Shown here: piece by piece, positions 47,045 to 57,920 of the stretch | Layout: every line of letters starts with the position of its first letter | Numbering within the stretch: position 1 is the stretch's first letter | Origin: an uncultured Gammaproteobacteria bacterium | GTDB lineage: Bacteria; Pseudomonadota; Gammaproteobacteria; Enterobacterales; Psychrobiaceae | DNA length: 64,000 nucleotides | Assembly: GCA_937139475.1 (NCBI GenBank) | Contig: CAKZQF010000031.1 | Span: 124,001 to 188,000 of the forward strand | Reading direction: 5' to 3' | Program-made: the position numbers and the translations under genes | The notes under the pieces: generated by a model | Database searches by the model: none | What the model was told of the DNA's origin: nothing | Seen by the model: the letters and a program-made list of their open reading frames with translations, nothing else

Positions 47045-47869
47045 CTATTCAACGCCGCGCAATAAAGCGTTTACGCCGACTTTTGCTTTTGTTTTTGCAT
47101 CTACTTTCTTAACAATGATAGCCGCATATAAACTGTGGGTGCCACACGCAGAAGGAATGCTACCAGAGACAACCACAGATCCCGCTGGAACACGGCCATA
47201 ATGAATGGTGCCAGTTTCTCGGTCAAAAATACGGGTGCTTTGACTAATGTAAACGCCCATTGAGATCACACTTCCTTCCTCAACGATAACGCCTTCTACT
47301 ATTTCAGAACGTGCTCCGATAAAGCAATTATCTTCGATAATGGTAGGGTTAGCTTGCAAAGGCTCTAATACACCGCCAATACCTACACCACCAGAAAGGT
47401 GTACATTTTTACCAATCTGAGCGCATGAGCCAACCGTAGCCCACGTATCGACCATGGTTCCTTCATCAACAAAGGCACCGATGTTAGTGTATGAAGGCAT
47501 TAAAACAACGTTTTTACCGATAAAGCACCCTTGACGCACTGTTGCTGGAGGAACAACGCGCATTCCCTCGGCTGCAAACTGCTCTTGCGTGTAGTTAGCA
47601 AACTTAAGTGGCACTTTGTCGTAGTATTTCGTTTCTTGGCCATCGATAACGATGTTGTCATGTAGTTTAAAAAATAATAATACTGCTTTTTTGATCCACT
47701 GATGAACTACCCATTCACCGCTAATTTTTTCAGCGACGCGGGCTTCACCACTGTCTAGCATTGCCATGACACTTTTTACGGCCTGTTGTACTTCTGTAGT
47801 TGCTGTTTCACTTGTAAACTGGTCACGCGTGTCAAAAGCATGTTCGATAATTTGTTGTAAGTTTTCCAT
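47045..47869 (-). CDS. dapD: Tetrahydrodipicolinate N-succinyltransferase
   Basis: A 274-residue enzyme of the succinylase branch of lysine and diaminopimelate biosynthesis. The left-handed beta-helix of hexapeptide repeats is visible from about residue 105 ([52 protein letters not shown] region), with the family [13 protein letters not shown] active-site segment. It follows glnD after 8 bases, so they form an operon, as in related genomes. Confidence 0.97.
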   Translation of the reverse strand: MENLQQIIEHAFDTRDQFTSETATTEVQQAVKSVMAMLDSGEARVAEKISGEWVVHQWIKKAVLLFFKLHDNIVIDGQETKYYDKVPLKFANYTQEQFAAEGMRVVPPATVRQGCFIGKNVVLMPSYTNIGAFVDEGTMVDTWATVGSCAQIGKNVHLSGGVGIGGVLEPLQANPTIIEDNCFIGARSEIVEGVIVEEGSVISMGVYISQSTRIFDRETGTIHYGRVPAGSVVVSGSIPSACGTHSLYAAIIVKKVDAKTKAKVGVNALLRGVE

Positions 47870-47877
47870 GGGGTTCC

Positions 47878-50505
47878 TTATTGATTGAGCTTTTCAATCG
47901 ATGTAAAAAGCGCTTGTTTTAAAGACTGCTGAGCAGATTCCGTTAATTCATTACCATCGCAATCGGTGATAATAAAAAAGTCTTCTACTCGCTCGCCAAT
48001 GGTGGTGATTTTGGCGTTAACTAGGTTGATTTTATGTTTTGTGAATACATCACCGATGGTCGCTAGCAGCCCTGGCATATCCAAAGCTACTAATTCAAAG
48101 ATAGTATTGTCACTATTTTCATTTCTGATAAATGATATTTGTGTTGTTACATTAAAATGCTTGATTTGACGTGCAATGCGGCGCCGGCTATGAAATTTGA
48201 AGTTTTTAGTCGTTAGTGACTTGTACAATGTCTGAACAATTGAGTTTATTCGCCTTGGCTCGATAAGCGCGTTGCCATCGGGCTCTGAAATCGTAAAGGT
48301 ATCTAACGCATATCCGTGCTTAGTTGCCATGACGTGAGCATCGTTTATTTGCACATTCTTGGCGCCTAATACGCGCATAACGCGCGCAAATAAATTGCTT
48401 GTATCTTGTGTGTAGACAAACAATTCACTGCTGGTTTTTTTATCGTAATTGAATAAAGTCACTAGTGGTACATTAGGTTTAGTGTTTAAAACGATGCTCT
48501 GACTATGATTCGCAATTTCTTTCGGGCTATGACGTAAGAAATAGTTAGGTTCAAACTCATTCCATAAGGTCTTGACTTCATCGAGTTGCTGTTCTTCAAA
48601 CTCTTGTTCTTTTAACATTTGAAGCGCCTTGGCCTTATATTCCTCAACGCGCTGTTCAGCGTCGACTTCCGTTACTTTACCGCGGCGCAGCGCACGTAAA
48701 GTGAAGAAGTACAATTCTCTTAAGAGTGAGCCTTTCCAATTATTCCATAAATTGTCGTTAGTCGAACAGATATCAGCAACAGTTAAACAATAAAGATACG
48801 CTAAATGCGTTTCGTCTTTAACTGTATTGGCAAAGGTATTGATAACATCCGGATCGTGAATATCACGCCGTTGTGCGGTAATGGACATCACGAGGTGATT
48901 CTCAACTAACCAGGCAACGAGGCGCGAGTCATGATCATTAAGGTCGTGGGCTTTACCAAATTCCAATGCATCAACAGCGCCTAATTCACTGTGATCGCCA
49001 CCCCGTCCTTTACCTATATCGTGGAAGATTGCAGCGAGTACAAGCAGACCTTTTTTAGAAATTGTATTGATCAGGACACTACATAACGGAAACTCGTCTT
49101 TGTATTTAGGATTGGAGAAACGCTGAATATTTAACAGCAGCCTATGGGTGTGCTCATCCACAGTATAGGCATGGAACAAATCAAATTGCATTTGTCCGGT
49201 GATCGCTTCCCAGGCGGGTAAATAGCTGCCTAAAATCCCATGTTTGTGCATTAGCGAAAGCGCACTGATGCCGTTAGGGTGTTTTAGGATTTGCATGAAC
49301 GCCTTACGACAAGCTGGAATATCGCTCAATGGCTGTTCAAGTTCATGACGTGCCTGGCGTAGTTGGCGCAGGGTCGGCGCGTATATACCTGTTATCTCGC
49401 TATCTTTGGCGGCATTTAGGAAGAGATTGATAATTTGTTGCGGGTCACCAAATAAACTATCGGTTTTGGCTTCGACAAAGTGGCCTAGTCGTTGAAAGTT
49501 GTCATCGATGTTTACTAATTCAAGAGGTCTTATCCGGCCTAAAAACTCGCGTTTGAAGAGTTGCAGTAACATTTCGCACAGTTCGCTTATCTGACGTACT
49601 GTTTGATAATATTTCTTCATCATGTGCTCGACAGGAAGTTGTTCACTTTCGTCGTCATCGTAACCTAGGGCGATAGCCACATCATGCTGATAATTAAAGA
49701 GCAGCTTGTCTTCACCGCGTTTTGCAGTGGAATGAAGCGCAAAACGTATTCTCCAGAGGAAATCTTGGCATTCTATGAGCTCATTCAATTCCTCCTGCGA
49801 GAAAAAACCGTGGGCGACAAGTTGCTCGACAAAAGTTGCTTTAAAGTGTCGTTTGGCTATCCAGCCTACTGTTTGGATGTCACGCAGCCCGCCAGCGCAA
49901 GCTTTGATATTGGGTTCCAAATCAAATGAATCGCCCGCTTGGTGACGTGTTATTTGCTCATCCCGTTTTGCGATATAAAATTCACTACTCGGCCAAAATT
50001 TCGGGTGCTCTACCGCCGCTTCAAGTTCCTGATAGAGTTTAGGGCATCCAGCGAGGAGTCTTGACTCCATTAAGTTGGTCGCAACGGTAATATCTTCACG
50101 GCCAAGGTTTATTGTTTCTTTTAGGGTGCGAACACTATGGCCGACATCAAATCGAATATCCCACAGTAGCGTAATGAATTGACTAATTCGCTCCGATTGC
50201 TCTCTACTGATGGCTTTTTTAGACAGTAGCAGCAGGTCAATGTCTGAGTGAGGATGTAACTCACCGCGTCCGTAGCCGCCCACTGCAATTAATGAAATAT
50301 CATCGTCTGACAGCTCAAAATGATGCCATAGCTGGGCGAGCAATACATCGGTAAAGTTACTTCGGCCATGGAGCAGCTCACGGACATCGTCACCTTTGAT
50401 AAAACGCTGTTGTGCGTGAGTTGTGAATTCTTCTATCTGCTTCTTGTAGTGATTCATTACTTCAATGGGAGTAAGCTGTGCGATGGACTCTAGTGGCGCT
50501 AACAT
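47878..50505 (-). CDS. glnD: [Protein-PII] uridylyltransferase / uridylyl-removing enzyme
   Basis: An 875-residue nitrogen-status sensor that uridylylates and de-uridylylates the PII protein. Domains in order: nucleotidyltransferase with [19 protein letters not shown] (motif at 76-94, Asp88 and Asp90), linker, HD hydrolase domain with [16 protein letters not shown] (about 490-510), and two C-terminal ACT domains (about 690-770 and 800-875) that bind glutamine. Length matches the family. The order map-glnD-dapD next to rpsB-tsf is common in gammaproteobacteria; here map points the same way 167 bases upstream. Confidence 0.98.
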   Translation of the reverse strand: MLAPLESIAQLTPIEVMNHYKKQIEEFTTHAQQRFIKGDDVRELLHGRSNFTDVLLAQLWHHFELSDDDISLIAVGGYGRGELHPHSDIDLLLLSKKAISREQSERISQFITLLWDIRFDVGHSVRTLKETINLGREDITVATNLMESRLLAGCPKLYQELEAAVEHPKFWPSSEFYIAKRDEQITRHQAGDSFDLEPNIKACAGGLRDIQTVGWIAKRHFKATFVEQLVAHGFFSQEELNELIECQDFLWRIRFALHSTAKRGEDKLLFNYQHDVAIALGYDDDESEQLPVEHMMKKYYQTVRQISELCEMLLQLFKREFLGRIRPLELVNIDDNFQRLGHFVEAKTDSLFGDPQQIINLFLNAAKDSEITGIYAPTLRQLRQARHELEQPLSDIPACRKAFMQILKHPNGISALSLMHKHGILGSYLPAWEAITGQMQFDLFHAYTVDEHTHRLLLNIQRFSNPKYKDEFPLCSVLINTISKKGLLVLAAIFHDIGKGRGGDHSELGAVDALEFGKAHDLNDHDSRLVAWLVENHLVMSITAQRRDIHDPDVINTFANTVKDETHLAYLYCLTVADICSTNDNLWNNWKGSLLRELYFFTLRALRRGKVTEVDAEQRVEEYKAKALQMLKEQEFEEQQLDEVKTLWNEFEPNYFLRHSPKEIANHSQSIVLNTKPNVPLVTLFNYDKKTSSELFVYTQDTSNLFARVMRVLGAKNVQINDAHVMATKHGYALDTFTISEPDGNALIEPRRINSIVQTLYKSLTTKNFKFHSRRRIARQIKHFNVTTQISFIRNENSDNTIFELVALDMPGLLATIGDVFTKHKINLVNAKITTIGERVEDFFIITDCDGNELTESAQQSLKQALFTSIEKLNQ

Positions 50506-50672
50506 GACTTTCCTTACGTTGAGCTGCTATATATGCCAATTTCTAGGAAGGCGAACACGGCTGATAACTTAGGCAAACGGTTCACTAAATGATTTAAATT
50601 GGCATTAAAAGGCGAATGAACCCCTAAAATACACACTAGCCAGACTAAATTCTAGCTAGTACGATAGATTTT

Positions 50673-51464
50673 TTAGGCGTGTTCAATAACTTTTGGTAGA
50701 TCTTCGTCGTTGCGTAATGTGAGAACTTCAACGCCATTGTCAGTCACTAACAACGTATGTTCCCACTGTGCTGATAGTGAACGGTCTTTAGTCACCACAG
50801 TCCAGCCATCGTTATTTGCCATTTTACTATGTCGTTTACCAGCATTGACCATAGGCTCAATTGTTAGGCACATACCCGCTTGTAATACATCGCCGGTCCC
50901 CTTTTTACCGTAATGTACCACTTGCGGATCTTCATGAAATTCTTTACCAATGCCGTGACCACAGTACTCACGTACGATTGAGTAATTGAAACCTTCACAG
51001 TACGTTTGAATGGTGTTACCGATATCGCCTAAACGAACCCCAGGCTTAACCATCTTGATGGCCCTATATAAACTTTCCTGGGTGGTTTTAATCAGTCGCT
51101 CAGCTAAGATACTGCCTTTGCCTACGACGAACATTGCACTGGTATCACCATGGTAACCATCCTTGATCACCGTGATGTCGATGTTGATGATGTCACCGTC
51201 TTTAAGCTTCTTGTCCGCTGGAATACCATGACAAATAACGTGGTTAACAGAAGTACAAATCGACTTTGGAAAACCATGATAATTTAATGGCGCGGGAATG
51301 GCGTCTTGTACCTCAACAATGTGTTTATGGCAGATGTCGTTAATCTCATTGGTTGTCATGCCTTTTTTAACCAATGGACCAATCATTTCAAGTACTTCTG
51401 CGGCCAAACGACCGGCAACGCGCATTTTTTCGATTTCTTGGGGAGTTTTAATTGTTATTGCCAT
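50673..51464 (-). CDS. map: Methionine aminopeptidase, type I
   Basis: A 263-residue metalloenzyme that removes initiator methionine from nascent proteins. Metal-ligand motifs are seen: DIINIDITV and GDTSAMF (two Asp), GHGIGKEFHEDP (His), TIEPM (Glu) and SAQWEHT (Glu). I start at the ATG at 51464 (family N-terminus MAITIKTPQEIEKM, AAGAGA upstream); an in-frame extension to 51503 runs into the rpsB promoter. It is divergent from rpsB. Confidence 0.97.
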   Translation of the reverse strand: MAITIKTPQEIEKMRVAGRLAAEVLEMIGPLVKKGMTTNEINDICHKHIVEVQDAIPAPLNYHGFPKSICTSVNHVICHGIPADKKLKDGDIINIDITVIKDGYHGDTSAMFVVGKGSILAERLIKTTQESLYRAIKMVKPGVRLGDIGNTIQTYCEGFNYSIVREYCGHGIGKEFHEDPQVVHYGKKGTGDVLQAGMCLTIEPMVNAGKRHSKMANNDGWTVVTKDRSLSAQWEHTLLVTDNGVEVLTLRNDEDLPKVIEHA

Positions 51465-51483
51465 TAAGTTTATCTCTTTTTTA

Positions 51484-51503
51484 TTGACCCAAAACCGGGT
51501 CAA
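51484..51503. promoter_or_regulatory. Inverted repeat abutting the rpsB promoter
   Basis: TTGACCC, six bases, GGGTCAA: a perfect 7-bp dyad ending 3 bases before the rpsB -35 and lying about 20 bases upstream of the map start. Its place in a divergent promoter region makes an operator conceivable; it could equally be a chance dyad or part of the map promoter (TTGACC on either strand is a good -35). Confidence 0.45.
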
Positions 51504-51506
51504 AAC

Positions 51507-51535
51507 TTGTGTTTAGTGCGTATTTTTGGTATAAA
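51507..51535 (+). promoter_or_regulatory. rpsB promoter
   Basis: -35 TTGTGT (51507-51512), 17-base spacer, -10 TATAAA (51530-51535), then GCGCGCCGGGG. The GC-rich discriminator predicts stringent control, as expected for a ribosomal protein operon. Confidence 0.82.
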
Positions 51536-51743
51536 GCGCGCCGGGGAATTTATTCAACCATCTTTTTAATTTGGTTTAAAGACCAATTTTAATGATCTTG
51601 TCTAAAAGAACCAATAAAAATTTACATTTATCTTAAATCACACACATATCACTAACTGTGTTCGGGGTGCCTAATCATCATTTTGATGTACATGGTTCGA
51701 ATGACAGGATATGTGGAGGCCTAACCCCAAGAGGAAATTTATT
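51536..51743 (+). ncRNA. rpsB mRNA leader, likely S2 autoregulatory element
   Basis: About 200 bases of leader separate the promoter from the rpsB start. The distal part is structured: a CATCA/TGATG hairpin near 51676-51688 and a long-range pairing of GGGGTGCCT (51664-51672) with AGGCCTAACCCC (51717-51728), just ahead of the GAGGAAA RBS. An S2-binding leader controlling rpsB-tsf is known in gammaproteobacteria; that this is its counterpart is inferred from position and structure. Confidence 0.65.
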
Positions 51744-52472
51744 ATGGCTACTGTTTCAATGCGCGATATGCTACAAGCTGGTGTTCACTTCGGTCACCAA
51801 ACCCGTTACTGGAATCCAAAGATGAAGCCTTTCATCTTCGGTGCACGTAACAAAGTTCATATCATTAACCTTGAAAAAACTGCTCCAATGTTCAACGAAG
51901 CGCTTGCTGTTCTTGCTAACGCTGCGTCTAAAAAAGGTAAAATCCTTTTCGTTGGTACTAAGCGCGCTGCTGGCGATGCAATCAAAGAAGCTGCAATTTC
52001 TTGTGACCAATTCTACGTTAACCATCGTTGGTTAGGCGGCATGTTGACTAACTGGAAAACTGTTCGTCAATCAATCAAGCGTCTAAAAGACCTAGAAACT
52101 CAATCACAAGACGGCACTTTCGACAAGCTAGTTAAGAAAGAAGCATTAATGCGTACTCGTGAAATGGAAAAACTAGAGAAATCTCTAGGTGGTATCAAAA
52201 ACATGAACGGTTTACCGGACGCGATTTTTGTTATCGATGCTGATCACGAGCACATTGCTGTTAAAGAAGCAAACAACCTAGGTATTCCTGTTGTTGCTGT
52301 TGTTGATACTAACTCTAACCCAGACGGTATCGATTACATCATCCCAGGTAACGATGATGCTATCCGTGCTATCCAACTTTACACTTCTGCTGTTGCAGGC
52401 GCTGTAAACGAAGGTCGTAACAACACAGTTGCTGCTCAAGCAGAAACTGATGGTTTCGTTGAAGCTGAATAA
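51744..52472 (+). CDS. rpsB: 30S ribosomal protein S2
   Basis: A 242-residue S2 protein. [21 protein letters not shown] at the N-terminus (about residues 1-21) and [12 protein letters not shown] are diagnostic, as is [18 protein letters not shown]. The ATG at 51744 has GAGGAAA upstream; an in-frame start 11 codons earlier would lie in the leader. The codon use is strongly biased, as for highly expressed genes. First gene of rpsB-tsf. Confidence 0.98.
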   Translation: MATVSMRDMLQAGVHFGHQTRYWNPKMKPFIFGARNKVHIINLEKTAPMFNEALAVLANAASKKGKILFVGTKRAAGDAIKEAAISCDQFYVNHRWLGGMLTNWKTVRQSIKRLKDLETQSQDGTFDKLVKKEALMRTREMEKLEKSLGGIKNMNGLPDAIFVIDADHEHIAVKEANNLGIPVVAVVDTNSNPDGIDYIIPGNDDAIRAIQLYTSAVAGAVNEGRNNTVAAQAETDGFVEAE

Positions 52473-52515
52473 TTTAGCCGTTGCTCAATAGAGTAACCAC
52501 TAAATCATTAGCAAT

Positions 52516-52542
52516 TTGGTGCCAGCAAAACGCTGGCACCAA
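52516..52542 (+). terminator. rpsB-tsf intercistronic hairpin (partial terminator)
   Basis: TTGGTGCCAGC, AAAAC loop, GCTGGCACCAA: a perfect 11-bp stem with no T run. It sits in the gap between rpsB and tsf, where partial termination or mRNA processing is known in E. coli. Confidence 0.7.
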
Positions 52543-52566
52543 CTATAAAATACAGAGGAAAGAAAA

Positions 52567-53415
52567 ATGGCAATTACTGCTAAATTAGTAAAAGAACTTC
52601 GTGACCGCACTGGCGCTGGCATGATGGATTGTAAAAAAGCATTAACCGAAACAAACGGTGATATTGAAGCTGCAATCGATCAAATGCGTAAGAATGGTCA
52701 AGCTAAAGCTGCTAAGAAAGCGGGTAACATCGCTGCTGAAGGTACTATCATCATCAAGCAAGAAGGTGGCGTTGCTGCACTTCTAGAAGTTAACTGTCAA
52801 ACAGACTTCGTTGCTAAAGATGTTAGCTTCTTAGCGTTCGCTAACGAAGTTGCTGATGCTGCAATTGCAGAAAAGCTTTCTATTGAAGCACTACAAGCTA
52901 AGTTCGAAGAAACTCGTATCGCGCTTGTTGCTAAAATCGGTGAGAACATGAACATTCGTCGTGTTGAATATGTTGAAGGTGCCGCACTTTCTTCATACCG
53001 TCACGGTGAGCGTATCGGTGTTGTTGTTGCTGGTGAAGCTGACGAAGAAACGCTTAAGCACGTTGCAATGCACGTTGCTGCGTCAAGCCCTGAGTTCGTA
53101 AACCCTGAAGATGTTCCTGCTGAAGTTGTTGAGCGTGAGCGCAAACTTCAAATCGAAATCGCAATGAACGAAGGCAAACCTGCAGAAATCGCAGAAAAAA
53201 TGGTTGCTGGTCGTATGAAGAAGTTCACTGGTGAGGTTTCTCTTACTGGTCAAGCATTCATCATGGAACCAAAGCAAACTGTTGGTCAAATCCTTAAAGC
53301 TAAGAACGCTTCTGTTTCAACATTTATTCGCCTAGAAGTTGGTGAAGGAATCGAGAAGAAAGAAGAAGATTTTGCTGCTGAAGTAGAAGCGCAAATCGCT
53401 GCTGCTAAACAGTAA
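52567..53415 (+). CDS. tsf: Elongation factor Ts
   Basis: A 282-residue nucleotide-exchange factor for EF-Tu. The N-terminal UBA-like domain has [20 protein letters not shown], and the core holds the TDFVA motif ([10 protein letters not shown]) that contacts EF-Tu. AGAGGAAAG RBS. Ends at a terminator. Confidence 0.98.
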   Translation: MAITAKLVKELRDRTGAGMMDCKKALTETNGDIEAAIDQMRKNGQAKAAKKAGNIAAEGTIIIKQEGGVAALLEVNCQTDFVAKDVSFLAFANEVADAAIAEKLSIEALQAKFEETRIALVAKIGENMNIRRVEYVEGAALSSYRHGERIGVVVAGEADEETLKHVAMHVAASSPEFVNPEDVPAEVVERERKLQIEIAMNEGKPAEIAEKMVAGRMKKFTGEVSLTGQAFIMEPKQTVGQILKAKNASVSTFIRLEVGEGIEKKEEDFAAEVEAQIAAAKQ

Positions 53416-53456
53416 GAGTTTCTTGCTAAGCACTGGGTTATATGACTTGGTGCAAT

Positions 53457-53490
53457 AAAAAAAGACCGTGGCAGTGCTACGGTCTTTTTA
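53457..53490 (+). terminator. Intrinsic terminator after tsf
   Basis: A run, AAAGACCGT, 9-base loop, ACGGTCTTT and T run. Separates rpsB-tsf from pyrH. Confidence 0.9.
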
Positions 53491-53592
53491 AAAGTTTAAT
53501 TTATTTTTTATTATTGCAATGAGTGATAAAAAATAAATTAAGCGTTGAACAAACATCTATCATCGCAATTACACAGGCAAAAGGGCATCAAA

Positions 53593-54327
53593 ATGACTGC
53601 AAATCCTAAACCGGCTTATCGCCGTATTCTTTTAAAACTTAGTGGTGAAGCGCTTGTTGGCGAACAGGGTTTTGGTATCGACCCTAAAGTGCTCGACCGT
53701 ATGGCCCAAGAGATCAAGGAACTGGTAGAGTTAGGTGTTCAAGTTGGTATCGTACTAGGAGGTGGTAACATCTTCCGTGGAGAAGGACTAGCAGAAGCTG
53801 GTATGAACCGCGTGGTAGGCGATCAAATGGGGATGCTGGCTACCGTAATGAACGGTCTTGCAATGCGTGATGCACTTCACCGTGCTTACGTGAATGCGCG
53901 ACTAATGTCAGCGGTAGATTTAAAGGGTGTTTGTGATTCTTACAACTGGGCAGAAGCGATTAGTATGTTAAAAGAAGGTCGCGTTGTAATCTTCTCTGCT
54001 GGTACGGGTAACCCTTTCTTTACCACTGATTCTGCGGCGTGTTTACGTGGTATAGAAATTGAAGCCGATGTAGTATTAAAAGGCACTAAAGTCGACGGCG
54101 TATATTCTGCTGACCCAGTTAAAAATCCAGAAGCTGAGCTGTTTAAAGAGTTAGACTACAATGTTGTATTAGAGAAAGAGCTTAAAGTAATGGATTTAAG
54201 TGCATTTACACTTGCCCGTGATCATAGCATGCCAATTAAAGTGTTCAATATGAACAAGCCAGGTGCACTGCGTAGTGTTATTATGGGTGAAGATACTGGT
54301 ACACTGATTACCAAATTAGATAAATAA
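53593..54327 (+). CDS. pyrH: UMP kinase
   Basis: A 244-residue hexameric bacterial UMP kinase of the amino-acid-kinase fold, for pyrimidine nucleotide synthesis. [22 protein letters not shown] and [12 protein letters not shown] are family signatures. The start at 53593 fits the family N-terminus; a TTG 16 codons earlier is not needed. It is followed after 34 bases by frr. Confidence 0.97.
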   Translation: MTANPKPAYRRILLKLSGEALVGEQGFGIDPKVLDRMAQEIKELVELGVQVGIVLGGGNIFRGEGLAEAGMNRVVGDQMGMLATVMNGLAMRDALHRAYVNARLMSAVDLKGVCDSYNWAEAISMLKEGRVVIFSAGTGNPFFTTDSAACLRGIEIEADVVLKGTKVDGVYSADPVKNPEAELFKELDYNVVLEKELKVMDLSAFTLARDHSMPIKVFNMNKPGALRSVIMGEDTGTLITKLDK

Positions 54328-54361
54328 TATTATAAAACTAGACAAATAATAGGAATAACTA

Positions 54362-54919
54362 GTGATTAACGAAATTAAAGATGATGCAGCGACACGTATG
54401 GGTAAAAGCGTAGAGTCGCTTAAGCTACAAATGCAAAAAGTACGTACAGGTCGTGCGCACCCAAGCCTATTAGATTCGATCACTGTGCCGTACTACGGCG
54501 CTGAAACACCGCTTAATCAAGTGGGTAATGTAGGTATTGGTGATGCACGTACATTAACTATTACTGTATTTGATAGCACGATGATTGCCGCTGTTGAAAA
54601 AGCGATTATGAGCTCTGACCTAGGACTAAACCCTCAGTCGGCTGGTGCCTTAATCCGTATTCCATTACCGCCATTAACTGAAGAGCGTCGTAAAGACCTT
54701 ATCAAAGTTGTTCGTGGTGAAGCTGAAAAGGGCCGTGTAGCCGTACGTAACATTCGCCGTGATGCTAATGGTGATATCAAATCTCTTGAGAAAGAGAAAG
54801 AAGTTGGTGAAGATGAAGCGCGTAAAGGCGAAGACCAGATCCAAGAGCTAACCAACAAATACATTAAAGAAATGGATGCGTTGCTAGCAGAAAAAGAAGC
54901 TGAGCTTCTAGAAGTGTAA
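54362..54919 (+). CDS. frr: Ribosome recycling factor
   Basis: A 185-residue two-domain protein that splits post-termination ribosomes together with [25 protein letters not shown] and [14 protein letters not shown] are diagnostic. It starts at GTG (family N-terminus INEIKDDA) with AGGA upstream. Confidence 0.97.
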   Translation: MINEIKDDAATRMGKSVESLKLQMQKVRTGRAHPSLLDSITVPYYGAETPLNQVGNVGIGDARTLTITVFDSTMIAAVEKAIMSSDLGLNPQSAGALIRIPLPPLTEERRKDLIKVVRGEAEKGRVAVRNIRRDANGDIKSLEKEKEVGEDEARKGEDQIQELTNKYIKEMDALLAEKEAELLEV

Positions 54920-54976
54920 AAACTGAGGTGATGGCGCTCAGTCGCCACATCGACTAGATTAGGGAATCTAGCATTA

Positions 54977-55005
54977 AAACGCTGAGTGATTAACTCAGCG
55001 TTTAT
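54977..55005 (+). terminator. Terminator after frr
   Basis: AAACGCTGAGT, GATTA loop, ACTCAGCGTTT, then ATT. Just before it lies a second perfect hairpin CTAGATT-AGGG-AATCTAG (54954-54971). Confidence 0.8.
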
Positions 55006-55055
55006 TAAGCTAAGGGCTGATATTTTCCTTAGTTTAAGTAGTCTATGGAGTTTGA

Positions 55056-55814
55056 ATGAGCGAACAATTGAAAGCGCAATTACTTGGCTGTGATGATTTG
55101 CCATCACACGTTGCTATCATAATGGATGGCAATGGGCGCTGGGCTCAGCGCATGGGCAAGCGAAGAGTAGTTGGGCATAAAGCTGGCGTAGATAAAGTTC
55201 GTGAAGTTGTAAAAACAGCCAGTGAGCTAAACTTAAAAGCGCTTACACTTTTTGCCTTTAGCAGCGAAAATTGGCAGCGACCTGCCGACGAAGTATCCGT
55301 ACTAATGGAACTTTTCTTAACGGTTCTATCTCTAGAAATAAAACGTTTAAATCGCAATAATGTGAAACTTAGCATTATTGGTGATACCACCCGCTTTAGT
55401 GACAAATTACAAACAAAAATTAAAAACGCTCAAGACCTCACTAAAGATAACACTGGTTTGGTGCTAAATATTGCGGCTAATTATGGTGGCCGCTGGGACG
55501 TTACCCAAGCATGTCAGCAGCTGGCTGGTTTAGTGCAGCAGGGTAAATTATCACCTGAAGATATTAGTGAAGAGCTGATTAACCAGTATGTTTGTACCGC
55601 ACAATTACCTGAGTTGGACTTGTTGATTCGCTCTGGCGGAGATTGTCGTATTAGTAATTTCTTGTTATGGCAAGCAGCATACGCTGAGCTATATTTTACT
55701 GAAACATTATGGCCAGATTTTGATGAAAATGAATTCTTAAAAGCTATCGCATCATTTTCTCAGGTCGAGCGACGCTTTGGATGTACAAGCGAACAAGTCG
55801 TTGCGACGAAATAA
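55056..55814 (+). CDS. uppS: Undecaprenyl diphosphate synthase
   Basis: A 252-residue cis-prenyltransferase making the C55 lipid carrier for peptidoglycan and O-antigen. [14 protein letters not shown] with catalytic Asp24 and the C-terminal [19 protein letters not shown] region with its conserved Arg-Ser-Gly pattern are clear. RBS TGGAG. First gene of uppS-cdsA-dxr-rseP-bamA. Confidence 0.97.
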   Translation: MSEQLKAQLLGCDDLPSHVAIIMDGNGRWAQRMGKRRVVGHKAGVDKVREVVKTASELNLKALTLFAFSSENWQRPADEVSVLMELFLTVLSLEIKRLNRNNVKLSIIGDTTRFSDKLQTKIKNAQDLTKDNTGLVLNIAANYGGRWDVTQACQQLAGLVQQGKLSPEDISEELINQYVCTAQLPELDLLIRSGGDCRISNFLLWQAAYAELYFTETLWPDFDENEFLKAIASFSQVERRFGCTSEQVVATK

Positions 55815-55831
55815 GAACAAAGGATTAAAGT

Positions 55832-56719
55832 TTGTTAAAACAAAGAATTATTACCGCTTTAGTACTTGCCCCCTTGGCATTAGCAAGTATCTTTTTTTTA
55901 CCGCTGGAGTTGTTTCCAGTATTTGCCGCCTTAGTTACTTTACTCGGTGCGTGGGAATGGGGCGCTTTTATTCCAGCGCATTTTGAACAACAAAAGCCAT
56001 CAGCGGCTACGACTAAAATGTATCGTGTTGTGTTCACGCTAACATTAACCCTCCTGTTAGTCAGTTTTATGGTACTGGTTCCGGTAGATAGCCTATGGCT
56101 TAACGGTCAGTTACATCCAATTTACGAAGCAGCACTGGTTATTGCGTTGATATGGTGGATTGCCAGTACGGCCATGGTATTTTGTTACCCTAAGGGGCAA
56201 GCTTTTTGGCAGCAAAGTGATTTCTATAAAGGACTGTTTGGTCAGTTAACGCTTATCCCGTTCTGGTTGGGGCTAATTGCTTTAAGAAGTTATGGTTATA
56301 GTAACGATCCGATGTTGGGCGCCTTTCTGATTATGATGGTATTTGGCATTGTGTGGGGGGCCGACGTCGGTGCATATTTTGTTGGACGCAGTCTTGGTAA
56401 ACGCAAGCTGATGCCAAATGTAAGCCCCGGTAAGACCCTGGAAGGGATGTTAGGCGGTGTAGCCACAGCAATGGCCGTTGTTTTCTTAGCGCAAAGTTAT
56501 TTTTATAATATTGAGCTTCACCTATTGATGCTGTTGGGGTTATTTGCTGCACTGGCCTCAGTATTTGGTGACTTAAGTGAAAGCATGTTCAAGCGTAGCA
56601 GTAGCATAAAAGATAGCGGTACGCTGTTACCTGGGCATGGCGGTGTATTAGATCGAATCGATAGCCTGACAGCAGCAATTCCTTTGTTCGCCTTGGGCTA
56701 TTTCTTCTTGGTGGCCTAA
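55832..56719 (+). CDS. cdsA: Phosphatidate cytidylyltransferase
   Basis: A 295-residue membrane enzyme that makes CDP-diacylglycerol from phosphatidate and CTP. About eight helices; the C-terminal signature [20 protein letters not shown] with its conserved Asp pair is present. It starts at TTG with AAAGGA upstream; no ATG is near the family N-terminus. Its stop codon overlaps the dxr start by one base (TAATG). Confidence 0.95.
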   Translation: MLKQRIITALVLAPLALASIFFLPLELFPVFAALVTLLGAWEWGAFIPAHFEQQKPSAATTKMYRVVFTLTLTLLLVSFMVLVPVDSLWLNGQLHPIYEAALVIALIWWIASTAMVFCYPKGQAFWQQSDFYKGLFGQLTLIPFWLGLIALRSYGYSNDPMLGAFLIMMVFGIVWGADVGAYFVGRSLGKRKLMPNVSPGKTLEGMLGGVATAMAVVFLAQSYFYNIELHLLMLLGLFAALASVFGDLSESMFKRSSSIKDSGTLLPGHGGVLDRIDSLTAAIPLFALGYFFLVA

Positions 56720-57915
56720 TGTCTTTGCAACAAATCACAATTTTAGGCGCCACAGGCTCTATTGGCTCAAGCACGTTAGATATCATTCGAATTAACCCGG
56801 AGCAATATCAGGTGTTTGCGATTGCAGCACAACAAAGCGTCGAAAAAATGCGTAGCTTATGCGAAGAGTTTAATCCCGTTTACGCTGTTATGGTCAATGA
56901 GAATGCCGCGAAAGCATTACGCACTTCACTTGCAAATGATTGCTCAACACAAGTGCTGTGCGGCCAAGATGCCCTTGTCTCAATATGCCAAGATGAGCGA
57001 GTAGACATTGTGATGGCCGCCATTGTTGGTGCCGCTGGACTGCTCCCCACTATTGCAGCGGTTAAAGCGAATAAGCGCGTGCTGCTTGCTAATAAAGAAG
57101 CCTTAGTGATGTCTGGCGAGCTATTTATTAACGAATTACGCAACTCTAGTGCGTTATTGATGCCTGTTGATAGTGAGCACAATGCAATTTTTCAATCTTT
57201 ACCTAGCGCTGCGCAGCAACAAATAGGTCATTGTCCCCTAGAGGAACTTGGGGTAAGTAAATTGCTGTTAACGGGCTCTGGCGGACCTTTTTTAACCCGT
57301 GAACTCGCTACGTTACCTGATGTGACCCCCGCTCAAGCCTGTGCTCATCCGAACTGGACTATGGGACGTAAAATCTCGGTAGATTCTGCCACCATGATGA
57401 ATAAGGGCCTTGAGTACATTGAAGCCCGTTGGTTATTTGATACTCAGCCTAACCAAATCGAAGTGGTTATTCATCCACAAAGTGTTATACATTCGATGGT
57501 GCAATACATCGATGGCTCGGTGATTGCGCAGTTAGGCCAGCCTGATATGCGAACGCCAATTGCCTATGCAATGGCATACCCACAGCGCTTAACCTCCGGG
57601 GTTGCTCCTCTGGACTTTTCGCAGCTTAAAGATTTCAGTTTTAAGGCGCCAGACTATCAGCGCTTTCCTTGCCTTAAGTTAGCAATCGATGCCTGTTATT
57701 ATGGTCAAGGCGCTACGACTAGCCTAAACGCGGCGAATGAGATTTGTGTTGAGGCATTTCTACAAGGAGAAATTGGCTTTACCGACATTGCAGCGATTAA
57801 CCAACAAGTGTTAGACCAGAGTGATCTGAGCATTGCCTCGTGCCTTGAAAGTATTTTGGCGACCGATCAACAAGCTCGCACGATTGCGCAAACAATAATT
57901 AGCAAAGGAGCATAG
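56719..57915 (+). CDS. dxr: 1-deoxy-D-xylulose 5-phosphate reductoisomerase
   Basis: A 398-residue NADPH enzyme, the committed step of the MEP isoprenoid pathway. The Rossmann motif [13 protein letters not shown] is near residue 10; [20 protein letters not shown] and [23 protein letters not shown] segments hold substrate and metal ligands. Translationally coupled to cdsA by a one-base overlap. Confidence 0.97.
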   Translation: MSLQQITILGATGSIGSSTLDIIRINPEQYQVFAIAAQQSVEKMRSLCEEFNPVYAVMVNENAAKALRTSLANDCSTQVLCGQDALVSICQDERVDIVMAAIVGAAGLLPTIAAVKANKRVLLANKEALVMSGELFINELRNSSALLMPVDSEHNAIFQSLPSAAQQQIGHCPLEELGVSKLLLTGSGGPFLTRELATLPDVTPAQACAHPNWTMGRKISVDSATMMNKGLEYIEARWLFDTQPNQIEVVIHPQSVIHSMVQYIDGSVIAQLGQPDMRTPIAYAMAYPQRLTSGVAPLDFSQLKDFSFKAPDYQRFPCLKLAIDACYYGQGATTSLNAANEICVEAFLQGEIGFTDIAAINQQVLDQSDLSIASCLESILATDQQARTIAQTIISKGA

Positions 57916-57920
57916 AGTCA

